NCBI GenBank assembly: GCA_015075635.1
Contig: JABTUA010000002.1
Location: 620,001 to 684,000 of the forward strand
Length of the DNA stretch: 64,000 nt
DNA from: Polyangiaceae bacterium
Lineage (GTDB): Bacteria > Myxococcota_A > Polyangia > Polyangiales > Polyangiaceae
Direction: 5' to 3'
Position numbers and translations under genes: made by a program. The notes beneath the pieces are model-generated. The model did not search any database. It saw only the letters and a list, made by a program, of their open reading frames with translations, and was not told the DNA's origin. This document shows positions 9,029 through 20,080 of the stretch, in pieces; position 1 is the stretch's first letter; the number at the start of each line of letters is the position of its first letter.

Positions 9029-11094
9029 GCTCGGGCTTCTCCCGTCACGAGGGCCGGGCTCTCCAGCGCAGTCTGGATCGCCTGCGCCACGCGAACCGCA
9101 GGGACGCGCCCGCGCAGCGCCGGCATCGAGAGCTTCAGCGCGAAGCGCAACACGCGCCCCGGCTCCGCGTCGTGCGCCGAGGCGCGGGCGCGCTCGACCT
9201 TCGGACCGAGCGCTTCGCGCCAGCCCGCCGGCTCCGTGCCGAGGGCGCGCTCGGCGATCAGCTCCGTGAGCGGTCGCTCTGGCGACGCCACGAGCTCCCG
9301 GCAGAGGTCCGGCAACGCTTCCCGGAGCACGGGCCGCGATCGGAGCAGACGAAACAGCTCGGACCAGCGCTCGGGCTCGATCCGCTCCACGGGCAGGCCC
9401 GCGCGCGCGAGCCCTTTCAGGCGCTCGCCGAACCAGAAGCAGGCGAAGCGCAGCTCTGCCTCCGCTTCGCCCACCACGCGATCGACGAGGTCGGCTCCCC
9501 CGCGCCGGATCAGGTAGTGCCGCGTGGCCTCCGGCACGCCCGCCGCGGCGTAGCGCTCGTCCCGCTCCCAGGGGCGCGGAGCCAGACGCGTGGAGAGGCC
9601 CGCGATGCGCTCGCGCGAAAGCCGGGTCGGTGGCGAGTCCGTGTCCGGGTACATGCGATCGGGCCCCGGCAAGATGCGCTCGAAGTCCGTGCTGCCGTCG
9701 GCGAAGGGCTGGCGCGTCTCGTTGGGCACGCCGTCGGTGGCGTCGGCGTAGCGCAGCCGGATCTCCTCGACGGCCGTGCGGGTGTCTCGCTCCGGTCCCC
9801 ACACCAGCACCAGCGAGTCACCCGGGCAGGCGCCGGTCCGCTCGCGAAGGGCCGCGAGGCGCGCGTCGCCGAGCTCGGCGGGCCAGTCCTCGGAGTGCAG
9901 CAAGATCGGCGGCTGATCGAGCCCGGCGATCACGCGGACGCGACCCGCGAGCTCGTGGGCGAAGGTGCGCGCCGGCTGGGTGGGCCAGCTCAGCGTCCCC
10001 GCGAGGCCGACCAGCTTCGCCGCCATCACCCGGAAGGTCCCCTCGCCGAGCTCGAAGCCCGCGCGCCGCTGCTCGCTCGCGACGAAGCGCTGCCAGCCGT
10101 CGGCGCGGAGCAGCGGCACGCCGTCGGCGAACAGCTCCGTGACGTCGTGAGCCTCGACCCGAACGGCGTCCGGCGAGCCGATTCCGCGGCGCCCGAGCTC
10201 GTCGCGGAGGCGCAAGAGGTTCACCTGGCGCAGCGCCTCGCCGTGGACCAGGCGTCGGGCCCAGCCGGCCTTGGGCACGCCCTTGATCTCCACGCGCCGT
10301 CCGCCTCGCACCGAGACGTTCACGTCTTGACGGCTCGCCCCGATGCCGACGCGGACGTGGCGCGTGGAGCGGCACACTCGGCCGACCAACAGGATGGCCT
10401 CGGCGACCTCGTCCGGGGTGCGCAGGTCCGGCCCCGTCACCGTCTCGATCAGCGGCATTCCCAGCCGATCCGTCCGCCACACGATCAGGTGACCCCGGTC
10501 CGAGACCTCGCGGCAGGAGTCCTCCTCGACGCTGACCTGAGTCACCGAGATCTCGCGGCCGCGAAACGGGATCTTGCCGTTCACACCGACGATGGCGGTG
10601 CGCTGGAAACCCGTCGGGATGGAGCCGTCCAGGTACTGCTTCCGCGCGATGTGCACCTCGTCCACGATGTCGCAGCCGAGCATCAGGCATTGCTCGATGG
10701 CGATGTCGAGCGCTTCCTGGTTCACCAGGAAGGGCGGCGTGTCGTCCATCTCGTAGGTGCAGGTGTTCTCACGGTTCAGGAGATAGACGATGTGCTTCCG
10801 CGTCTTGAACTCCATCAGCGCGGTGCCGTCGTAGACGCCGAGCTCCGAGAGCGTGGGGCGCATGTGCCGGAGCACCGTGCCGTCGTGCGCTTGGGTGTAC
10901 CGCCCCGCCGGACAGTTGCAGAACAGCTTGCGCGAGGTCTGGAGCTGCTGGTGCACCTCCAGCCCGGAGATCAGGCCCACCTCGGCGTAGTCGAGGTGGT
11001 CGTCCTCGGGGCTCCGCGGCCGGATACCGGCGACGCGCGGCCAACGCGGCTCGGGGGCTTCGGGGTCGGTCACAGGGGGGCGCGAAGATAACAC
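9025..11094 (-). CDS. gatE: Archaeal-type Glu-tRNA(Gln) amidotransferase subunit E
   Basis: 689 residues, slightly longer than typical archaeal GatE. After about 38 N-terminal residues comes the GatB/GatE core: 'GLISGLEVHQQLQTSRKLFC', 'NRENTCTYEMDDTPPF' and 'SVEEDSCRE'. A mid-protein insert carries the GatE-typical 'LPGPDRMYPDTDSPP', the AspRS-like (GAD) insert region, and a helical tail domain follows. GatE kinase-activates Glu-tRNA(Gln) and transfers ammonia from GatD. The most distal start is a GTG at 11094; a second in-frame GTG at 11073 is equally plausible. It lies 9 bp behind the lipoprotein gene at 11104, so the four minus-strand genes from 13391 are likely one transcript. Confidence 0.9.
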   Translation of the reverse strand: MLSSRPPVTDPEAPEPRWPRVAGIRPRSPEDDHLDYAEVGLISGLEVHQQLQTSRKLFCNCPAGRYTQAHDGTVLRHMRPTLSELGVYDGTALMEFKTRKHIVYLLNRENTCTYEMDDTPPFLVNQEALDIAIEQCLMLGCDIVDEVHIARKQYLDGSIPTGFQRTAIVGVNGKIPFRGREISVTQVSVEEDSCREVSDRGHLIVWRTDRLGMPLIETVTGPDLRTPDEVAEAILLVGRVCRSTRHVRVGIGASRQDVNVSVRGGRRVEIKGVPKAGWARRLVHGEALRQVNLLRLRDELGRRGIGSPDAVRVEAHDVTELFADGVPLLRADGWQRFVASEQRRAGFELGEGTFRVMAAKLVGLAGTLSWPTQPARTFAHELAGRVRVIAGLDQPPILLHSEDWPAELGDARLAALRERTGACPGDSLVLVWGPERDTRTAVEEIRLRYADATDGVPNETRQPFADGSTDFERILPGPDRMYPDTDSPPTRLSRERIAGLSTRLAPRPWERDERYAAAGVPEATRHYLIRRGGADLVDRVVGEAEAELRFACFWFGERLKGLARAGLPVERIEPERWSELFRLLRSRPVLREALPDLCRELVASPERPLTELIAERALGTEPAGWREALGPKVERARASAHDAEPGRVLRFALKLSMPALRGRVPAVRVAQAIQTALESPALVTGEARA

Positions 11095-11103
11095 GGCGTC
11101 ATT

Positions 11104-11895
11104 TCACAAGCTCGCGTCCTTGCAGCGCTCGATGCCGGAGCGGAAGCTCTTCTCGATCACGGCGCGCCGCTCCTTGTCCGGCAGCTTGTCGAGGCCGGCG
11201 CTCGGGAACTCGTCGCTGTAGACGACGAACGCCGCCTTGCAGTCACCGGCCCGGGCCAGGCAAGCCGCGCCGGTGTGGAACAGGGCCTTGGGCGAGGAGT
11301 TGATCTGCGAGTCGTCGGGGCCGTTGGGCGGGACTCTCGGCAACAGCTCCTTCACCCGCTTCACGTTCGCGGCGCAGTCGGACCGCGTGGTGATGTAGGC
11401 GCCGTCCGTGAGCTCGCGCAGCGCGCGCAGCAGGCGATCGCGGTCCGTCTCGTCGCCGCCGCGACAGCGCATGCTGGCGACGCCCTCGACGCTGGTCCGG
11501 GCCAGCTCCGGCGCCATGTTCATCTCGCGCACGTAGTAGTCGGTGAGCGCCTGCTTGCCCGCCTGGCAGCGGCCGGCCAGCATCTCGCACTGGGCGCGGA
11601 TGGCCACGAGCGTGCTCTCGAGCTTCGGGTCGAGCGCTCTCAGCTTGTCGAGCTCTTCGAGGCAGCCCTTGCCGTCGTCGTGCATCATCTTGCGGTTGGC
11701 GGCCTGGACCGCGACCGCCACGTCACCGAGGGGCGTGCCGGGACCAACTGGCGCCGCCGTGGGCTGCGGCTCGGGCGCAGCTATCTGCTGCGGCTCGCCG
11801 GGAGTCGCGCTCGCGGTCGGCTCCGGCGCCCGCGACTCCCGCTGGCAAGCGGCGAGCGCGAGCGCAGCTAGGCACCAGAGCCGCACGCGCCTCAC
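11104..11895 (-). CDS. Cys-containing lipoprotein, paralogue of the upstream gene
   Basis: 263 residues. The start is the GTG at 11895, which overlaps the upstream stop (GTGA) and gives the signal MRRVRLWCLAALALAAC (LAAC lipobox). A Pro/Ala-rich linker precedes a helical domain with regularly spaced Cys ('GKGCLEELDKL', 'RAQCEMLAGRCQAGKQAL', 'GAACLARAGDCKAAF') that looks TPR-like and matches the C-terminal half of the preceding lipoprotein along its length. This is a tandem paralogue pair. Function unknown; its place directly before gatE-gatD is unexplained. Confidence 0.75.
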   Translation of the reverse strand: MRRVRLWCLAALALAACQRESRAPEPTASATPGEPQQIAAPEPQPTAAPVGPGTPLGDVAVAVQAANRKMMHDDGKGCLEELDKLRALDPKLESTLVAIRAQCEMLAGRCQAGKQALTDYYVREMNMAPELARTSVEGVASMRCRGGDETDRDRLLRALRELTDGAYITTRSDCAANVKRVKELLPRVPPNGPDDSQINSSPKALFHTGAACLARAGDCKAAFVVYSDEFPSAGLDKLPDKERRAVIEKSFRSGIERCKDASL

Positions 11896-13391
11896 TTCTT
11901 CTTGCACTTCTGGTTCGACGCCTCGAAGGCCGAGCGCATGATCTGCTCCTTGAGGTCGTCCTTGGTGTTCTTGAGGGTCTCGGCCGGGTAGCCCTCCTTG
12001 TACATCTTGTACGCGGCGTCGCAGTCGCCAGCCTTCACCGCGCAGCTCGCGGCCATCACGTAGGTCGTCTTCGGACCGTGGACGATCTGCGTGTCGTCTT
12101 CGTCCTTGGGCTTCACGGTCTTGAACAGGCGTTTGGCGGTCTCCCAGTTGGTCTTGCAGTACGCCAAGTCTTTCTTGTTCACGCCCGCCATGGTCAGGTT
12201 GTGCATGGCCTGGAGCAGCGTGTCGCGGTCGCTCATCTTGCCCTGGCAGTGCAGCTTCGCCAGTGCCTCGACGTGGGCGTCGAGCTGCTCGGGCGACTGA
12301 TCGCCCTGCATGACCGCGAGGCCCTTGGTCGCCATGGCCTTGCCGGCGTCGCACTTGCCGGCGACCATCAGGCACTGCGCCCGCAGGTAGTGGGGGAAGC
12401 CGCTCTTCGGCTCGCTGGACTTGTCTTTCGGGTTCAGCTTGTCGTGCGCGTCGAGCTCGGCCAGGCAGCCCTTGCCGTCTTTGGCGGTGAACTTGGCCTG
12501 CGCGCTCTTGAAGCGCTCGCCGGCCTCGCCCTTGGCCTCGAACTTCGCCTCGAGCTTCGCCGCCTTGTTGAGCGAGGCGTCGGTTTCCGGGGCCTTCGCG
12601 GCCGTCTTGTCGGGGTTCTCGCCGGTCTCGATCTTGCGCAAGGTGAGCCGAATTGGGACCTTGCAGCCCTGAATCTCGGTGGCGGTCTCGCTCTTGCAGG
12701 TCCCGAGGTCACCGCCCTGCTTGTCGGCCTTGGTGCTCTTCTTGCTGCTGCCGCCGGCGCCGAAGCCGTAGAGCGACGCCTCCGCGCTGGCGGTCGTGTC
12801 GGTGACGGAGCCCAGGGCGAAGGCGCCCAGGTTGTAGCCGTAGACGAAGTGCGTCGCGCCCTTGCACCCGGGCGTGCTCTTGACGTCGCTGAGGTAGACC
12901 GCCGGGCGCGTCGAGCTCCGCGTGCCGGCGACGTAGTACTCCATGCGGAACTGCTCGCCGCCGGAGACCCGACCGCCCAGGCTGGCGACGCCGAGGGGCA
13001 GGTTCGCGTAGAGCTCGGCCTCGCTCTTGATCTCCATCTTCTCCAGCGAGCCGCTCGTCCACTCCGTCGGCTTGTAGCTGCCGAAGGAGCCGCGCACCGA
13101 GTCGTCCTTGCAGCTGTCGAGCACGGTGAGCTTGCAGCCCTCGTATTTGACGAACACGACGTCGTTCGCCGCGATGGACTCGAACTGGGACATGTCCGTC
13201 GCGTCCCACTCGATGATGAACGGGCGCTCGTGGTTCTCGGGGTTGCAGGCGTTCTTGCCGGCGAAGGTCTCGCCCATCAGCTTGCTCTGCCCGGACTCGC
13301 GGCTGCCGCCGGCCCCAGGGGCTCCGCCCGGACCACAGGCGGCGGAGAAACCGATCAGCGCGACGAGCCCGAGATAGGGGATCTTGTTCAT
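11892..13391 (-). CDS. Large lipoprotein with beta domain and Cys-rich helical repeat domain
   Basis: 499 residues with a good RBS (GAAGGAA before the ATG at 13391). The signal ends FSAAC. Residues from about 40 to 250 form a beta-rich domain with Cys residues ('FVKYEGCKLTVLDSCKDD', 'TPGCKGATHFVYGYN'). A Lys/Ala-rich stretch leads into a TPR-like helical domain ('GKGCLAELDAHDKL', 'AQCLMVAGKCDAGKAM', 'ASCAVKAGDCDAAYKMY') paralogous to the next gene. It is first in the minus-strand run that continues into gatE-gatD and is divergent from the beta-helix lipoprotein at 13501. Function not recognised. Confidence 0.8.
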   Translation of the reverse strand: MNKIPYLGLVALIGFSAACGPGGAPGAGGSRESGQSKLMGETFAGKNACNPENHERPFIIEWDATDMSQFESIAANDVVFVKYEGCKLTVLDSCKDDSVRGSFGSYKPTEWTSGSLEKMEIKSEAELYANLPLGVASLGGRVSGGEQFRMEYYVAGTRSSTRPAVYLSDVKSTPGCKGATHFVYGYNLGAFALGSVTDTTASAEASLYGFGAGGSSKKSTKADKQGGDLGTCKSETATEIQGCKVPIRLTLRKIETGENPDKTAAKAPETDASLNKAAKLEAKFEAKGEAGERFKSAQAKFTAKDGKGCLAELDAHDKLNPKDKSSEPKSGFPHYLRAQCLMVAGKCDAGKAMATKGLAVMQGDQSPEQLDAHVEALAKLHCQGKMSDRDTLLQAMHNLTMAGVNKKDLAYCKTNWETAKRLFKTVKPKDEDDTQIVHGPKTTYVMAASCAVKAGDCDAAYKMYKEGYPAETLKNTKDDLKEQIMRSAFEASNQKCKKK

Positions 13392-13500
13392 GGCATTCCT
13401 TCGATTTTCAGCGCGGCGAGGCTCCCACCGCGCCGGCCCGCCTTCAAGGGCCGCCTCAATACGCGCCGAGTCGTGAGATACTTCCCCCCGGAGGTCGAGC

Positions 13501-14832
<1,332 letters not shown>

Positions 14833-14863
14833 GCCCCTGCTCGGGGCGCGGCGCCCCGATTTC

Positions 14864-15145
14864 TTGGCCCTGGCCTGCGATGCGAGCGATGCCGGGGACG
14901 TGACTGCCCGAGCTCTGCATTCGAGCCCCGACCTCCCGCGCGATCCTTCCGTGGTCGTGCGCGACGCGTCCGGCGATCGGACACTCCGCCCCCCGCCCGT
15001 CAGCCGGCGCCGACTGCGCGTTCAGACGCTGCCCGGCCTGGGTGAGAGCGCGGACGAGTACCGCGCCTCGCTCCTACCCGTGGCGGCGGACGACTTCAGC
15101 GCGGTGGACGAGCTCCTGGCTTCGTTCGACTTCCCGGCGGACTGA
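14864..15145 (+). CDS. Small hypothetical protein
   Basis: An open frame of 93 codons from a TTG at 14864, or 81 codons from an in-frame GTG at 14900. Third positions are strongly GC-biased, as in real genes here. The product is soluble, Arg/Pro-rich in the middle, with an acidic, helix-prone end ('AVDELLASFDFPAD'). No homologous family recognised. It ends 6 bp before the convergent carH stop, so a shadow frame cannot be excluded. Confidence 0.45.
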   Translation: MALACDASDAGDVTARALHSSPDLPRDPSVVVRDASGDRTLRPPPVSRRRLRVQTLPGLGESADEYRASLLPVAADDFSAVDELLASFDFPAD

Positions 15146-15151
15146 CTCGGC

Positions 15152-16096
15152 TCAGCGCCCGCGGCCGGCGCGGCGACCCGTGGTGGGCGAGACTCGCCCG
15201 GAGAGCCAGCTCTCGAGCTCCGCCAGATCGGCGACGCGGACGACCCCGCGGGGCAAGCTCGTGAGGCTCTGGGCAGAGTGTCCGCCCAAGACCAGGGTCG
15301 TGTGCGGCGGCAGCGCGGCGTCGAGCTCGGCTATGAACGGCAGGGCGATGGCGCCATCCAGGCTCACGCACGAGAGCAGCACGGCGTCGCTGGCGCTGCT
15401 CTTCACCGCCCGGACGACCTCGGCCACGGGCAGGTTCGGCCCCAGATACAGGCTGCGCCAGCCGCTCATGGCCGCGGTCACCGCCGCCATCAGCGCGCCG
15501 AGCTCGTGGTGTTCTCCGGACGGCGTGGTCGCCACGGCGCTCGGCGCTCCGCCGTCGGGAGCGAACAGGCGCAGCATCGCGCCGAGCTGGCTCCGCACCA
15601 TGGCGCTGGCGGCGTGTTCGTGCGCGACGTGCAGCTCGCCTTCCTGCCAGCGGGAGCCCAGCTCGTGGAGCAGCGGCACCAGCACCTGGTCGATGAGCTC
15701 GCGTCGCGGCAGCGCCAGCGCCGCGCCCGCCAGGGTCTGCTCGGCCAGCGCCAGGTCGAGCCGCTCGATGTGCTCGAGGTAGCGCTCGACGAGCGCGAGC
15801 GCAGGCTCGGGCGCCGGCTCGCTCTTGGGCTCGTCGTGGAGCGAAAGGAGCTTCGCGAGCTCCGGCGCCGGCAGACGGGCTACGTCCCCGATGCCGTGCC
15901 CCAGCCCGAGCAGCCGCTTGATCATGCGCAGGCGCTGCACGTCCCCATCACTGTAGAGGCGATCGCCACCGTCGGAGCGCTGGGGCTTGAGGGTGCCGTA
16001 GCGACGCTCCCACACCCGCAAGGCATGGGTCGAGATCCCCGTCAGGCGCGCCACGGCTCCGATGCGATGGCGCGGTGTTTCGTCGTCGGTGGTCAT
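15152..16096 (-). CDS. carH: CarH-like MerR-family, B12-dependent light-sensing repressor
   Basis: 314 residues. A MerR winged-helix domain (residues 8-80, 'GISTHALRVWERRYG') is followed by a helical bundle and a cobalamin-binding Rossmann domain. Diagnostic residues match CarH: Trp150, Glu160-His161 ten and eleven residues later, and the B12 lower ligand in EHHELG (ExHxxG, His197). Known CarH binds adenosylcobalamin in the dark, tetramerises and represses carotenoid genes; light releases it. The residue next to Trp150 is Gln, where Thermus CarH has the His that caps cobalamin after photolysis. It is the last gene of the crt operon, with ATGA overlap to the membrane-protein gene, so it is probably autoregulated. 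Confidence 0.88.
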   Translation of the reverse strand: MTTDDETPRHRIGAVARLTGISTHALRVWERRYGTLKPQRSDGGDRLYSDGDVQRLRMIKRLLGLGHGIGDVARLPAPELAKLLSLHDEPKSEPAPEPALALVERYLEHIERLDLALAEQTLAGAALALPRRELIDQVLVPLLHELGSRWQEGELHVAHEHAASAMVRSQLGAMLRLFAPDGGAPSAVATTPSGEHHELGALMAAVTAAMSGWRSLYLGPNLPVAEVVRAVKSSASDAVLLSCVSLDGAIALPFIAELDAALPPHTTLVLGGHSAQSLTSLPRGVVRVADLAELESWLSGRVSPTTGRRAGRGR

Positions 16097-16677
16097 TTCA
16101 GCCCAGAGAGCGCCTGAACGGTCTCCGCGACCCCAGGATAGCCCGCGAAGAACCAGCTCCACCAGCCCATCATCATGGTGCTGTGACCGATCAAGATGCC
16201 GACGTGGCTCCACATCTCGACCCGGTCGGCGTGCCGGCCGGCGTAACGCCGCCAGTGGAAGACCTCGTCCACGATGCTGTAGAAGAACGACAGCACGGTC
16301 AGCACCATCGCGGGGATCCACAGGGCACGAGGCGCGTGGTACGCGGCGGCGAGCAGCACCGAGCTGCCGATGCCGCAGAAGATGGTGATGCCGTGGACCA
16401 GGCCCTCGGCCTTGCTGATCTCCTCGCGGTACACGGTGCGGTGCCCGATGGTGTCGATGCTGATGGAGAGGGCGAAGATCACCGCCCCGAACGGCACCAT
16501 CCAGGCCTCCGCGGGGTAGCGCACGCCGCGGCTGTGGCCGAACAGCAAGAAGCCGCCGGTGGAGAAGACCAGGCCGAGCATCAGCCCGACCCAGCCCACG
16601 TACACGCTCCAGTCGATACGCTCGAACTGACGGATGCGACCGACGTAGGTGACGACCTCAGATGGGAAGGACGTCAT
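16093..16677 (-). CDS. Unknown His-rich multi-pass membrane protein of the crt operon
   Basis: 194 residues with four or five hydrophobic segments (about residues 27-46, 58-75, 95-112, 118-134, 158-178). Two His/acidic clusters stand next to membrane segments: 'SIDTIGHRTVYREEISKAE' and 'DEVFHWRRYAGRHADRVEMW' followed by SHVGILIGH. These could be metal ligands as in membrane di-iron oxygenases, but the arrangement does not match CrtW, CrtZ or CarF as I know them. It overlaps crtB by 20 bp and carH by 4 bp, so a job in carotenoid modification, transport or light response is a fair inference. Confidence 0.8.
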   Translation of the reverse strand: MTSFPSEVVTYVGRIRQFERIDWSVYVGWVGLMLGLVFSTGGFLLFGHSRGVRYPAEAWMVPFGAVIFALSISIDTIGHRTVYREEISKAEGLVHGITIFCGIGSSVLLAAAYHAPRALWIPAMVLTVLSFFYSIVDEVFHWRRYAGRHADRVEMWSHVGILIGHSTMMMGWWSWFFAGYPGVAETVQALSGLK

Positions 16678-17523
16678 CGGGGTACCTCGCGATGGGCAGC
16701 GCGCGGAGCGGGGCGCGCGGAGTGAGCAAGCGGCGGGGGAGCTCCAGCAGGCTGGACAGCGCGGCGCGGGCGCACAGGAGCAGCTTCTTCCAGCGCGGCA
16801 CCACCGCGCGGCTCCCGAGGTCGAAGCGCCGCCGCCGGATCTCGCGCCCGATGGCGGCGTACACCAGGCCTGCCGTGCGCACCGCGAAGGCGCTGCGCGC
16901 GTCCAGCGCCGAGAGGCCGCGCCGACCCGAGTCGTAGAAGCGGTCGGCCTCGCGGAGCAGCCGCTCCGCCGCGCGCGCCTCGGACGCGGAGCCGAGCTCG
17001 GCGGGCAGGTACACACGGCCGCGACCCCGGTCCTCGCGCACGTCGCGCACGATGTTGGTGAGCTGCATGCCCATGCCCAGATGGGCTGCGTGACGCAGCG
17101 CCCGCGGGTCGGAGACGCCGAGCACGTGGCACATCATCAGCCCGACCACGCCGGCCACTCGGTGGCAGTAGAGGAGCAGGTCGTCCAGGCTCCGGTAGCG
17201 GAAGCCCTCGGCGTCCATGCGCATGCCCCGGAGCAGCTCCGCGGGGTATTCGCGGGGGATGCCGCGCGCCCGAACGACCTGCTGAAAGGCCGAGAGCAGC
17301 GGGTTCGCCTGGACATCCCCGGCGTAGACCGAGTCGAGCTCGTGCTCCAGGCGCCGGGCCAGCGCCGGCGCCTCGTCACTTCGGCCGAGGTCGATCAGAT
17401 CGTCGGCGTAGCGGCACCAGGCGTACAACACCGCGGCGTCCTGGCGGCGCTCCTCGGGCAGCAGACGCGCCGCCAGCGCGAAGCTCTTGCTGTGGTGCTC
17501 GAGCACCGCGAGCGCGTCGCCCT

Positions 17524-17527
<4 letters not shown>
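16658..17527 (-). CDS. crtB: Phytoene synthase
   Basis: 289 residues; condenses two geranylgeranyl diphosphates to phytoene at the membrane surface. The two Asp-rich Mg-binding motifs are present: YADDLIDLG (DDxxD-like) near residue 42 and NIVRDVREDRGRGRVYLP near residue 160, the squalene/phytoene synthase signature. The start is the GTG at 17527, overlapping the crtI stop (GTGA). Downstream it overlaps the membrane-protein gene by 20 bp. Confidence 0.95.
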
Positions 17528-19042
<1,515 letters not shown>

Positions 19043-19050
<8 letters not shown>

Positions 19051-20080
19051 AGCTCCTCCCGAGCAACTCGATCTCTGCCTTCACGTCCGCGAGCGCCGGC
19101 ACGTGGCCGACGACCGCTTCCAACTCGACGAAAGCCCGCGCCAGGTGGCGCGACACCACCTCGCGTCCGCTCCGTCCGATCAGCTCGCGCAGCTGCTCGG
19201 CGAGGAGCTCCGGGTGCGCGTCGCGGCGGTGAACCTGTCGCGCCAGCAAAACCAGCTTGGCGTAGTGCATCGGGTCGAGCTCCCGCGCGACCCAAGCGAA
19301 GGGCCAGGTGGGTCGCCCGCCCAGCAGGTCTTCGTGGCCTTTGTGACAGCGCGCCTCGCTGACGATTCCGCCGAGATCGTCGAGCATCTGAAGGGCCATG
19401 CCGAGCCGCTGCCCGAAGCTGCCGAGCGCCGCGACCAGGGGGCGTGGGGCGCCGGCGGCGACCGCGCCGAGCTCGGCGCCGAGCTGCATCAGCGCTCCCG
19501 TCTTGAGGCGCGTCGTCACGCTGACGACGCTTGGCACGTCGCGCTGGGCCAGGTCGAAGACGCGCGTGGAGAGATCCAGAGCCTGGCCCTGGTGCGCGCG
19601 CAGGAGCGTGCGGTCCACCAGCCGCCGCACCCCGAGCTCGATGGGCGGCGCCAGCTGCATTCGCTCGATCAAGGCGTCCGGCCAGAAGTAGAGCCAGGAG
19701 CCCGCGTTCAGCGCCCGCGGCAGTCCCCACTTCTTGTGCAACGCGAGCTCGCCGCGCCGGTAGGTCGAATCGTCCTCGATGTCGTCCACGATCAGCGACC
19801 CGGCGTGCAGCACCTCGACCACCAGCCTGAGCTCGGGCGGCGGAGCGCCGCGCTGTCCGGCCATCTCCCAGGCCAGGTCCACCAGGCGCGCGCGAAACTC
19901 CTTGCCGGGGCGCGACAAGAAGTCCGCCAAGGGAGCGTAGAGCGACTCGTCCCACACGGCCCAGGGCAGCTTCTCGCCAGCGAGCGCGAGCACGCGTTCG
20001 AGCTCCGCTTCCGAGAACTGCTCTGCGAGCGCCTCGAGGACGGGTGGATTTCGGTCGATGACTAGCGCGGTGTTCGTCAT
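19043..20080 (-). CDS. crtE: Polyprenyl (probably geranylgeranyl) diphosphate synthase
   Basis: 345 residues. The first Asp-rich motif is VDDIEDDS (Asp99-Asp104) and the second is LDDLGG near residue 222. Both are shorter or less canonical than in typical GGPP synthases: the second has DDLGG where DDxxD is usual. It supplies C20 precursor for CrtB. It overlaps crtY by ATGA and crtI by 8 bp. The less canonical second motif makes chain length and efficiency uncertain. Confidence 0.85.

Noticed and set aside
6344..9517. Plus-strand open frame of over 1000 codons
   Set aside because: Out-of-frame with the 5907-7568 gene and antisense to gatD; no coherent protein sequence.
9172..11091. Plus-strand open frame of over 600 codons opposite gatE
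   Set aside because: It is the antisense shadow of a high-GC gene; Arg/Ala/His-rich, no domain, while the minus strand encodes a clear GatE.
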